Origin: Candidatus Gastranaerophilales bacterium
GTDB taxonomy: Bacteria > Cyanobacteriota > Vampirovibrionia > Gastranaerophilales > Gastranaerophilaceae
Direction: 5' to 3'
DNA: 64,000 nt
NCBI GenBank assembly: GCA_003150395.1
Contig: QAMI01000039.1
Coordinates: forward strand, 1 to 64,000
Part shown: positions 54,599 through 62,005 of the stretch, one piece after another
How positions within the stretch are numbered: position 1 is the stretch's first letter
Layout: every line of letters begins with the position of its first letter
The notes under the pieces: generated by a model
Seen by the model: the letters and a program-made list of their open reading frames with translations, nothing else
What the model was told of the DNA's origin: nothing
Databases searched by the model: none
Made by a program: the position numbers and the translations under genes

Positions 54599-56029
54599 GT
54601 GTATTCAGTAGGTGTAAATTCTCGACAATATAATTATAACACAACCGAACGTGTTAAGACTTCTGCTGTGAAAAAAACTTCCTCACAGCCGGAAATTGTT
54701 ACAAGTTCTTATGTCTCAAATCCTATAATTAATACAATTCCGTTTAATCCTTCCTTTACAGCTTCTGCTCTTCGAACCAGAATGAACAGCCAGGAGGAAA
54801 AAAATAAATATAATACAATTCTTTCAGCCCTTGATAAAAACTCTAAAAAACAGATGAAAGAACTGTTAAAATCAGGAATTCTGCTCAATTCGAATTCTAA
54901 TGACAAGTCAACCGTGCTCGATAACTTATATAAAATAGCAACAAAAGAACGCGCAACCGGACTTCCAAAAGAGATTATTCTTAAAGATACAATAACTACG
55001 CTTGCAGATCCGCATGTTATAACGCAGCAGTTTGGTGATATACCTAAAGAAATGAAAAGTGAATTAATTGATACATACATGTCTGATCATAAAATGGACA
55101 AGGATAAGTTAATTCCGCGAAAGCTTGCACAACTTGATATTGATGTTGAACATTCAGGCACATGCGTTGCTTCAAGTATTGAGTTTAATCTTGCCAAGAA
55201 AATGCCTGCAGAATTTGCAAGATTTGTTGAAGGCATAACATCCCCGCGGATGGCAGTTGATAAAACAATTCAGCTTAAAAATCTGACTGATAACACTCTC
55301 GATTCAATCTGGCTTTTAAATGCTTTTGAAGTTCCTTATAAAATGGATGATTTTAATCAAGCACATTTAACCTTTGCTCCAGACAAGAATGCCTATATCA
55401 GAGCAAAAATCCAGGTTGCAAATCGTGATGGGAATGAACGTTCTGTGGTGGATGCTTTAATGCAGGGAACTTTAATGCAAATTGGTTCTCAACAGACATA
55501 TGATTCTTTGAGCGACAAACGCAAAGGGAAGTTCAACCAAAATGACAAAGGCTTGATTGAATTTGAAAAAACCTTCACAGAGTCAGTCGTCGAAGATAAA
55601 AACAAGATTTCAGTAACTTACCAAACCGTAGACGACAATGCAAGATTAATTGGTTATGAAACAGATTTCGATACAATGAAACGCCAGATTTCAGATGCAT
55701 TGAAGCTTGGTGAAAACGTTATTATCGGATATACACAAATTAATCCTGACAACGAAATTATAAACGGTCATGAAATAACAATAATCGGTGAAAAATATGA
55801 TAAAAATGGAAAATTAATTTATATTTGTAATGACACTGATGATGACATACCTAACGCAGTTGAATACAGCGCTGAATATTTACTTCCTAAAATTCACCAT
55901 GCAGGCCTGCCGCAGGAGGTTGTGAAAGATGATGTAAAACTTGTAGAAAACTGGGTTGAAGGTTTTAACAGCTTCAATCAAATGAGAAAAAAAGCTGCTG
56001 ATAAGCAAGTAGAAAAGAATGCTGCTTAA
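54599..56029 (+). CDS. Putative cysteine-protease-like protein without signal peptide
   Basis: A 476-residue protein with no recognised family. The first 75 residues are polar, Ser/Thr/Asn-rich and probably disordered, with IPFNPSFTASAL. A papain-like order of residues follows: Cys189 in HSGTCVASSIEFNLAKKM, His391 in INGHEITIIGEKY and Asn411/Asp412 in YICNDTDDD. I chose GTG 54599, 8 nt after GGAG; GTG 54590 is the alternative. It lies within the flagellar gene region and next to a 5'-nucleotidase-like gene with a similar N-terminus. Catalysis and export are inference. Confidence 0.55.
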   Translation: MYSVGVNSRQYNYNTTERVKTSAVKKTSSQPEIVTSSYVSNPIINTIPFNPSFTASALRTRMNSQEEKNKYNTILSALDKNSKKQMKELLKSGILLNSNSNDKSTVLDNLYKIATKERATGLPKEIILKDTITTLADPHVITQQFGDIPKEMKSELIDTYMSDHKMDKDKLIPRKLAQLDIDVEHSGTCVASSIEFNLAKKMPAEFARFVEGITSPRMAVDKTIQLKNLTDNTLDSIWLLNAFEVPYKMDDFNQAHLTFAPDKNAYIRAKIQVANRDGNERSVVDALMQGTLMQIGSQQTYDSLSDKRKGKFNQNDKGLIEFEKTFTESVVEDKNKISVTYQTVDDNARLIGYETDFDTMKRQISDALKLGENVIIGYTQINPDNEIINGHEITIIGEKYDKNGKLIYICNDTDDDIPNAVEYSAEYLLPKIHHAGLPQEVVKDDVKLVENWVEGFNSFNQMRKKAADKQVEKNAA

Positions 56030-56108
56030 AGCTTTGTAACAAAAATTTTAAATAAAAGCAATTTTTATTTTGACAGACGTTTAAGGTATTAGAAAACAGG
56101 TTAGTGAA

Positions 56109-57674
56109 ATGAATAATTACAACATATATCCCAAAACAAATATATTAAATCAGTATTTGTCAAAATCTCAGCAAATGCCTCAATCGGATTCCGACAAAAA
56201 GAAACCTGCTCCGCTAAAGACAAGCATTTTTTATGTAAATGATGTCCACGGAAAAATGACTAACATGGAGCGTATTAAAACAGTTTCTGATATATTTGAC
56301 AAAAGCAAAAAAAACGAAAACACCGCAAAATTAAAACTCGCCTCAGGTGATATTATTCTAGGTGCAAACTTTATCTCAAATATGGTTGCAAATAAATTTT
56401 TAAATTGGATCGGCGTCACTGCAAATGCTCTCGGAAACCATGAGCTTGACGTTGTTCCAAGCAAACTTGCTGAATTAATGAAACAAGCGGATTACAAATT
56501 GCTTGCTATTAATGCTTCAGTTGATCCCCAAAGTCCAATGGCCGGACGCATAGGGAAATCTATTATAGAAGAACATGACGGACAAAAATTCGGAATTATA
56601 GGTATTGCTCCTTCAGATATGGCTGAAAGGGTTAAACTTAATGATTCAGTTAAAGATATAAAAATTGATGACTTTGAGACTACGTTAAAAAAAGTTCAGG
56701 AGGAAGTGAATAATCTTCGCTCTCAAGGCATAAATAAAATAATCCTTCTTTCTCATAGCGGCTTAAAGCATGATAAGCGTTTGGCTCAAGAAACCGAAGG
56801 TGTAGACATAATTCTTGGCGGTCATTCTCATGATATGGTTAAAGAAGTAAAAGACGGCGAAAATCTTTTAATGTCAAAATCCGGTGAACCTGTAGTTATT
56901 ACGCAGGCCGGAAAAGATGGCGAAAATGTAGGGGTTTTAAATGTTGAATGGACTGATGATGGCGTTTTGACAAAAGTTCAAAATAATGTGATTAATACAA
57001 GAATGTTTAATCGTACGCTTCCCTCAAGAACCGCCGTTGAAGAAATAATCGGCAAACCGCAAATCCTCGGAAATGTTTCTTATGCAGACAAAGAACCTTC
57101 AAACAGGCTTATTGCAAACAATCCTCATGGGGATTTAATTGTTGATGCTATGCGAAGTGAACTTGGTACGGATATTGCAATTCTTAATGCAGGAAACATT
57201 CGCGGACACTTTGACGTAGGTAAAATTGATTCAAGATTGGTTAACGACGTGACTCCTTTTGAAGATAAAATGATGATTGGCAATTTATCTGAAGTTGATA
57301 TTGTTAACGCAATCAAGGTGGGTGCTAAATCTCTTACTACACACAATTCAAAACCTGGTATTCTATTAATTTCAGGCATGAACTATACTCTTAATGACAA
57401 AGGTGAACTGCTTTCTTTAGAATATGTTGACAAGAATGGTAATAAACAGCCGATAGATATAAATAATCCAAATCCTAACCGAAAATTTAGTTGTGCTATG
57501 GATGACTTCTTTGCAACAGGCGGTGATAATTACCTTCCTACAAATGAAAAGCCGGATTTTGTTGTTAAAAAATTCAACTTAGATAAAAACAAACTGGCAT
57601 GCGATTATATTAAAAAATTTGATAAGCCAATAGAAATTAGAGATGATCAGCGTGTTAAAATTGTTAAATCCTAA
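56109..57674 (+). CDS. 5'-nucleotidase/metallophosphatase family protein without signal peptide
   Basis: A 521-residue protein. The metallophosphatase domain shows FYVNDVHGKM (a variant of the D-H metal motif), KLASGDIILG, TANALGNHELDV, ILLSHSGLKHD and DIILGGHSHDMV. The C-terminal nucleotidase domain has GDLIVDAMRSELGTDIAILNAGNIRG and FFATGGDNY. UshA-type enzymes are normally exported, but here the N-terminus (MNNYNIYPKTNILNQYLSKS) is polar, with no Sec signal. The 3' end overlaps the convergent sigma gene by 4 nt. Substrates would be nucleotides or related phosphoesters. Confidence 0.82.
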   Translation: MNNYNIYPKTNILNQYLSKSQQMPQSDSDKKKPAPLKTSIFYVNDVHGKMTNMERIKTVSDIFDKSKKNENTAKLKLASGDIILGANFISNMVANKFLNWIGVTANALGNHELDVVPSKLAELMKQADYKLLAINASVDPQSPMAGRIGKSIIEEHDGQKFGIIGIAPSDMAERVKLNDSVKDIKIDDFETTLKKVQEEVNNLRSQGINKIILLSHSGLKHDKRLAQETEGVDIILGGHSHDMVKEVKDGENLLMSKSGEPVVITQAGKDGENVGVLNVEWTDDGVLTKVQNNVINTRMFNRTLPSRTAVEEIIGKPQILGNVSYADKEPSNRLIANNPHGDLIVDAMRSELGTDIAILNAGNIRGHFDVGKIDSRLVNDVTPFEDKMMIGNLSEVDIVNAIKVGAKSLTTHNSKPGILLISGMNYTLNDKGELLSLEYVDKNGNKQPIDINNPNPNRKFSCAMDDFFATGGDNYLPTNEKPDFVVKKFNLDKNKLACDYIKKFDKPIEIRDDQRVKIVKS

Positions 57675-58333
57675 TAATCGTATTGTTCTCGTGAGTTCAG
57701 GTATTCTTTGACAAAGTTAAGCGAGGACTGCACAATACGGGTTACGCGTGAAGGGGAAAGCCCGATTTGCGTTGCAATGTCTTTTACCTGCATGTTCCTG
57801 TAAAATCTGTATTCAACAACAGTTCTTTCTTTTGGCGGAAGCTTTGAAATCGCAGCGCGAATCATTCTGCCCATTTCAGTAATTTCAGCCTGTTCATCAG
57901 GTGTTGCATGATTATCTTTCAAAAAGTCAAAAGGCGAATCATTGTCGCTTGCCGCTGCCGCAAGCCCATCGATAGACAAAACGGTTTCGTAAATTGTTTC
58001 ACGAACTTTTGCCTTTTGCATATCCATTCCTTCAACTTCTTCTTCCGGATCAACCTCGTCATCTGCTTTATGTTTTAGAGAGTACCATTTGTAACGTATT
58101 CTTAATTCATTTCTGATTGCCCATCTTACTGCAGTAGCGACATAAGCAGAATTATATCTTTCAAGTTGTTCAGGGGTTTTGTTTTTTATAAGAGCCTGAA
58201 TTGCAATAATCCCGATTGATAAAAGTTCTTCATACTCAACCATATGAGTAGGAATTCTTCTGTGCTCAACCTTTGCCACCTTCTTTACTATATCAATATA
58301 TTCTTGTAATTTATTTTTTTCTTGCATAATCAT
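57671..58333 (-). CDS. Flagellar-type sigma factor (FliA/WhiG-like)
   Basis: A 220-residue sigma-70 protein with regions 2 (MVEYEELLSIGIIAIQALIK, TAVRWAIRNELR), 3 and 4 (ISKLPPKERTVVEYRFYRNMQVKDIATQIGLSPSRVTRIVQSSLNFV). The short size, lack of region 1 and position immediately after flhB support a FliA-like role in flagellar transcription. ATG 58333 starts 2 nt after the flhB stop. A second in-frame ATG lies two codons downstream. It converges on the nucleotidase gene with a 4-nt overlap. Confidence 0.82.
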   Translation of the reverse strand: MIMQEKNKLQEYIDIVKKVAKVEHRRIPTHMVEYEELLSIGIIAIQALIKNKTPEQLERYNSAYVATAVRWAIRNELRIRYKWYSLKHKADDEVDPEEEVEGMDMQKAKVRETIYETVLSIDGLAAAASDNDSPFDFLKDNHATPDEQAEITEMGRMIRAAISKLPPKERTVVEYRFYRNMQVKDIATQIGLSPSRVTRIVQSSLNFVKEYLNSREQYDY

Positions 58334-58335
58334 GA

Positions 58336-59433
58336 TTATTTTTTATTATTAGGCTCTTTAGTTATTCTACTCTGATTTCTGTTATTTTTCAAGTTGTAAA
58401 CAAAAAGTAAAATTTCAGCGATTGCTTTGTAAAGTTCCGGCGGAATTTGATGGTTTAAATCTACCATTTTAAACAGTGCTCTTGCGACCGGTGCGTTTTC
58501 AATAACGGGGATATTATGCTCTCGCGCAATATTAATAATCTTTTTGGCGATAAGCTCTGTGCCTTTTGCAATCAGCATGGGTGAATCCATTTCTTCTGCC
58601 TTGTACTTAAGCGCACATGCAATATGTGTCGGATTTGTGACGACAAAATCCGCATCCGGTACTGCATCCATCATACCTCTTTGAAGCATTTGCATACGGC
58701 GCTGGCGTAGTGCAGCTTTTACATTAGGGTCGCCTTCTGTGTTTTTATATTCGTCTTTAATTTCTTTGAAAGACATTTTTTGGTCTTTTAAAAACTTCCA
58801 TTTTGTGACGCCGTAATCCGCAGCTGCAATTACAAGAAAGGCAATGCAGGCTTTGAAAATAAATTCAGTAATAAGCTTTCCGAATTCAATCATGACCGCG
58901 AAATTGTTGTCAATTGCCGCAAGCATAAGAATATTTTCTATATGCGCCATATAAACTGTCCAGCCGATATAACCCAAAAGCACAACTTTTACGATATTTT
59001 TAAAAAGTTCAAACAGGGTTTTAATGGACATGATGTTTTTGAAATATTTTGTCGGATTAAGTTTATCGAGTTTAGGCGCCAGTGGTGCTGTTGCAACAAG
59101 CGGCCCCACCTGAATGAAATCTGCTAGAATTGCAACCAGCCAAGCCAAAAACAAAATTGGTCCTATAATTAAAATGGCAGTTTTTACAGTTACACTAAAA
59201 ACGTATGTTAATCCAATTTTTTCGACATGTGCATTTGGAATCTGTTCATATAAAAGTGTAAATAATTGTGCAATCTGACCCCATATAAAGGGTGCTAAGC
59301 CCACAATTGCGGTGAATAAAATAAGTAAAGAAATCGCAGTTGAAAAATCTTTTGATTTTACAACCTGCCCCTCTTTGCGTGCTTGTTCAAGCTTTCGAGG
59401 CGTCGCATCAAACTGTTTATCTTCATCACCCAT
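58336..59433 (-). CDS. flhB: Flagellar biosynthesis protein FlhB
   Basis: A 365-residue export-gate protein that switches substrate class after self-cleavage. The N-terminal FDATPRKLEQARKEGQVVKSKDF is followed by four membrane helices. The cytoplasmic domain carries the autocleavage site NPTH near residue 267, then IACALKY and the conserved IARALFKMVDLNHQIPPELYKAIAEIL. It completes the flagellar type III gate set partly present here. It is probably cotranscribed with the sigma gene downstream. Confidence 0.93.
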   Translation of the reverse strand: MGDEDKQFDATPRKLEQARKEGQVVKSKDFSTAISLLILFTAIVGLAPFIWGQIAQLFTLLYEQIPNAHVEKIGLTYVFSVTVKTAILIIGPILFLAWLVAILADFIQVGPLVATAPLAPKLDKLNPTKYFKNIMSIKTLFELFKNIVKVVLLGYIGWTVYMAHIENILMLAAIDNNFAVMIEFGKLITEFIFKACIAFLVIAAADYGVTKWKFLKDQKMSFKEIKDEYKNTEGDPNVKAALRQRRMQMLQRGMMDAVPDADFVVTNPTHIACALKYKAEEMDSPMLIAKGTELIAKKIINIAREHNIPVIENAPVARALFKMVDLNHQIPPELYKAIAEILLFVYNLKNNRNQSRITKEPNNKK

Positions 59434-59520
59434 ACTTCTTCCTTATCTTACTAAATATTATAGCATGGTCAAGATAGTTATAATGGTACTGACACATAAT
59501 ATAGTTAAAATTTAGTAATT

Positions 59521-59605
59521 TTTAGCGGAGCGAAGGAGCTCTTGGCGCCGTTCCCTTTTGGATTGATGGGATTCTTCGGCTAAAGCCTCACAATGACAGT
59601 TATTT
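59521..59605. repeat. Intergenic repeat-like element
   Basis: A GC-richer patch (AGCGGAGCGAAGGAGC, then GGCGCCG, then TTCTTCGGCTAAAGCCTCACAATGAC) in an otherwise AT-rich gap. The last part resembles dispersed intergenic repeats of the TTCTTCGGC…CTCAGAATGAC type that I recall from gut bacterial genomes. It forms a small CGGCTAAAGCC hairpin. No gene is seen in 59434-59707. Confidence 0.4.
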
Positions 59606-59726
59606 AATAGTTTTTGTGTTAACTTGTATATAATCCCATTATAATTGCTTATACATTAAAAATTTGGTATAATATAAATGAAAAGATCTATAGGAGGATT
59701 AAATAATATGAAAAGTCAAGCTATGA

Positions 59727-60443
59727 TTGAGTTTCAGGGGGGGGGGGGCTGCCGATAAAACTGTCCTCCAAGGGTTTACTCTTGCCGAAGTCCTTATAAC
59801 TCTGGGTGTTATTGGAATTGTTGCGGCAATGACTTTGCCTGCACTGATTACGCGTAATCAGAATAAAGCACTTGAGGCGTCCTTAAAGAAAAATTATTCG
59901 GTTATATTGCAGGCTTTTGATATGTATCAGGCGGAACATGGCGAAAGACTAAGACCGGAAATCCTTGGTAGTGGAAATGACGCTACAGGATTAAAAGCTC
60001 AAATTATGCCATATTTTAATACTATTGCGGATTGTGGTTTATATTCAAATAATCATCCTGCTTGTATTCCATATACAGGTACTTCAAATAATCCTTATAA
60101 GACATTTAACGGACAGCCTGCTAGCTTAACTCTATTTGATGACGGACAATTTGTATTAGCAGACGGAAGTTTAATATTGATAGAAAATATGAGAACAAAT
60201 CCATATATATATCTTACTGTAGATGTTAACGGTAGAAATAAAACACCAAACAAATGGGGTCATGATCTTTTTTCTTTTCAAATCATGAACGATGGGCAAA
60301 TTTTGCCAGTTGGCGCACCGGGTACCGGTTATTCAAAGAAAAATGTGTACTGTTCAATAACTTCAACAGCAGATCGCAATGGAATTGGCTGTACATATTA
60401 CGCAATTAATGATAAATTTTATTTTAACAATTTGCCGAAGTAA
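59727..60443 (+). CDS. Type IV pseudopilin-like protein, likely phase-variable (poly-G leader)
   Basis: The open frame from TTG 59727 reads through the G tract into AADKTVLQG, then FTLAEVLITLGVIGIVAAMTLPALI (Gly at -1, Glu at +5). It ends YCSITSTADRNGIGCTYYAINDKFYFNNLPK, and is a paralogue of 28170. ATG 59708 has the strong ribosome site AGGAGG but ends at TAA 59756-59758, after G12. With 11 (or 14) G it would give MKSQAMIEFQGGG joined to the pilin, a normal 22-residue leader. TTG 59727 has no Shine-Dalgarno of its own. Inferred OFF in this assembly. Confidence 0.82.
   Translation: MSFRGGGAADKTVLQGFTLAEVLITLGVIGIVAAMTLPALITRNQNKALEASLKKNYSVILQAFDMYQAEHGERLRPEILGSGNDATGLKAQIMPYFNTIADCGLYSNNHPACIPYTGTSNNPYKTFNGQPASLTLFDDGQFVLADGSLILIENMRTNPYIYLTVDVNGRNKTPNKWGHDLFSFQIMNDGQILPVGAPGTGYSKKNVYCSITSTADRNGIGCTYYAINDKFYFNNLPK
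59737..59748 (+). repeat. G12 homopolymer in pseudopilin leader
   Basis: Twelve G, starting 29 nt after the A of ATG 59708. The ATG is out of frame with the pilin; one fewer G restores the frame. Confidence 0.93.
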
Positions 60444-60472
60444 TATATTAAAATATTTATTTTATTAAACTT

Positions 60473-61123
60473 CTATTCAACGATTTTTACACCGCTGCTG
60501 GTGCCAAGTCGTTCGGCGCCGGCAGCAAGCATTTTTATCGATGTTTGTTTATCGCGAATTCCGCCTGATGCTTTTACTCGCAAACCATGAGGCGCGACTG
60601 TTTCATACATTAATTTCACATCTTCAACTTTTGCTCCAACTCCGTTTTTCACAAAGCCTGTTGATGTTTTGACAAAATCGGCTTTGGCTTGCACGCAAAT
60701 TTCACAAGCCTTTTTAATCTCGTCTTTGTCAAGCAAATCTGTTTCCAAAATTACTTTTAACGGCTTATCTTGGCAAAAAGCTTTAACAGTTTCAATATCT
60801 TTTTTTACAAATTCATAGTCCTTGTTTTTGATTGCAGTAACATTTATTACCATATCAATTTCGTCAGCCCCGTCTTCTATTGCTTGTTGAGTTTCGTAAG
60901 CTTTTACCTGAGTCTTGTTTGCTCCAAGCGGAAATCCTACAACTGTAACTATTTTGACATTACTTCCGGCAAGTTGTTCTTTTGCAAGTTTTACATACAA
61001 GGGATTTACACAAACTCCAAGAAAGTTATATTTTTTAGCTTCATCAAATAGTTTGATGAAATCTTCGTATTTTGCATCTTGTTTTAAAAGAGTATGTTCA
61101 ATATGTTTGTTCAGGTTTTCCAT
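60473..61123 (-). CDS. deoC: Deoxyribose-phosphate aldolase
   Basis: A 216-residue class I aldolase that splits 2-deoxyribose-5-phosphate into glyceraldehyde-3-phosphate and acetaldehyde. The conserved segments are IEHTLLKQDA, VVGFPLGANKTQVKAYE, the Schiff-base region DFVKTSTGF, and GLRVKASGGIRD. AAGGAG lies before ATG 61123. It is last of a minus-strand run (phosphohexomutase, metF, deoC). Confidence 0.95.
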   Translation of the reverse strand: MENLNKHIEHTLLKQDAKYEDFIKLFDEAKKYNFLGVCVNPLYVKLAKEQLAGSNVKIVTVVGFPLGANKTQVKAYETQQAIEDGADEIDMVINVTAIKNKDYEFVKKDIETVKAFCQDKPLKVILETDLLDKDEIKKACEICVQAKADFVKTSTGFVKNGVGAKVEDVKLMYETVAPHGLRVKASGGIRDKQTSIKMLAAGAERLGTSSGVKIVE

Positions 61124-61147
61124 AATTTCTCCTTTATCCGTCCGGCT

Positions 61148-61999
61148 TTATAAAATATTTTCCAAAATTTTTACTGTTGAATAGGATTTATTTAGCGTAA
61201 AAAAGTGTAATCCTTTAACTTTTTTATCAAGCAATGCCTGACATTGACCCGTTGCAAATTCTATTCCTAACTCTTTCATATAATCTTTATCACTGAAATG
61301 TTTTTCAAGTTTGTCTTTAAAGTTTTTTGGTATTGTAATTCTTGCGAGTTTTGTCATTTTTAAAAGCTGCTGATTGCTTATAACAGGCATTATTCCCGGA
61401 ATTACAGGGACATTAATCCCTGCTTTTTGTACGTGTTCGCAAAATTTGAAATACTTTTCATTGTCAAAAAACATTTGGGTTATAATAACTTCTGCGCCGG
61501 CATCGACTTTTTGCTTTAAATATTTTATATCGTCTTCAATTGAGGCGCTTTCAATGTGAGTTTCCGGGTATCCTGCAACAGCTATTGAAAAATCTGTTTT
61601 CTTTTTTAAATATTCAACAAGCTCGTTTGCATGACAAAAATCAGTGCAGATTTTTTCAATTTCCTGCGGAATATCACCGCGAAGTGCCAGAATGTTTTCA
61701 ATGCCGGCAGATTTTAAGAATTCAAGATTTTCTTCAATAAAACTTTTGCCGCTGCACATGCAGGTAAAATGCGGCATTACATCAGCTTTTAAGTCTGTTT
61801 TTAACGCTTTTAAAACTTTTTGGTAATTTTCGTTATTTTTGCCGCCGGCACCGTATGTGAGTGAGATAAACTGCGGGTTACATTTCATCAGTATTTTTAT
61901 TTCAGAATAAAGCTCTTGAATTTTTTCATCATTATCCGGTGGAAAGACTTCAAATGAAATAACGGGTTTATTTGAATTGTAAATTTTTCCTAGTTTCAT
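61148..61999 (-). CDS. metF: 5,10-methylenetetrahydrofolate reductase
   Basis: A 283-residue FAD enzyme reducing methylene-THF to methyl-THF for methionine synthesis. The conserved segments are ISFEVFPPDND, FISLTYGAGG, MPHFTCMC, NILALRGDIP, VAGYPETHIE, GAEVIITQMFFDNEKYF and VPVIPGIMPV. It begins 6 nt after the upstream phosphohexomutase stop, so the two are probably in an operon. Confidence 0.95.
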   Translation of the reverse strand: MKLGKIYNSNKPVISFEVFPPDNDEKIQELYSEIKILMKCNPQFISLTYGAGGKNNENYQKVLKALKTDLKADVMPHFTCMCSGKSFIEENLEFLKSAGIENILALRGDIPQEIEKICTDFCHANELVEYLKKKTDFSIAVAGYPETHIESASIEDDIKYLKQKVDAGAEVIITQMFFDNEKYFKFCEHVQKAGINVPVIPGIMPVISNQQLLKMTKLARITIPKNFKDKLEKHFSDKDYMKELGIEFATGQCQALLDKKVKGLHFFTLNKSYSTVKILENIL

Positions 62000-62005
62000 A
62001 TCTTA

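Noticed and set aside
37414..59748. Poly-G tracts as a sequencing or assembly artefact
   Set aside because: Two-colour chemistry can create false G runs, but four tracts all falling 26-30 nt after ribosome-site-backed starts of one gene family, and one of them as C on the coding strand, is not expected by chance. Exact lengths, however, may be wrong by one, so ON/OFF states are provisional.
7730..59748. Programmed ribosomal frameshifting at the tracts
   Set aside because: Locus 2 needs the opposite shift to the other three, and no downstream stimulatory structure was obvious. Transcript slippage remains possible.
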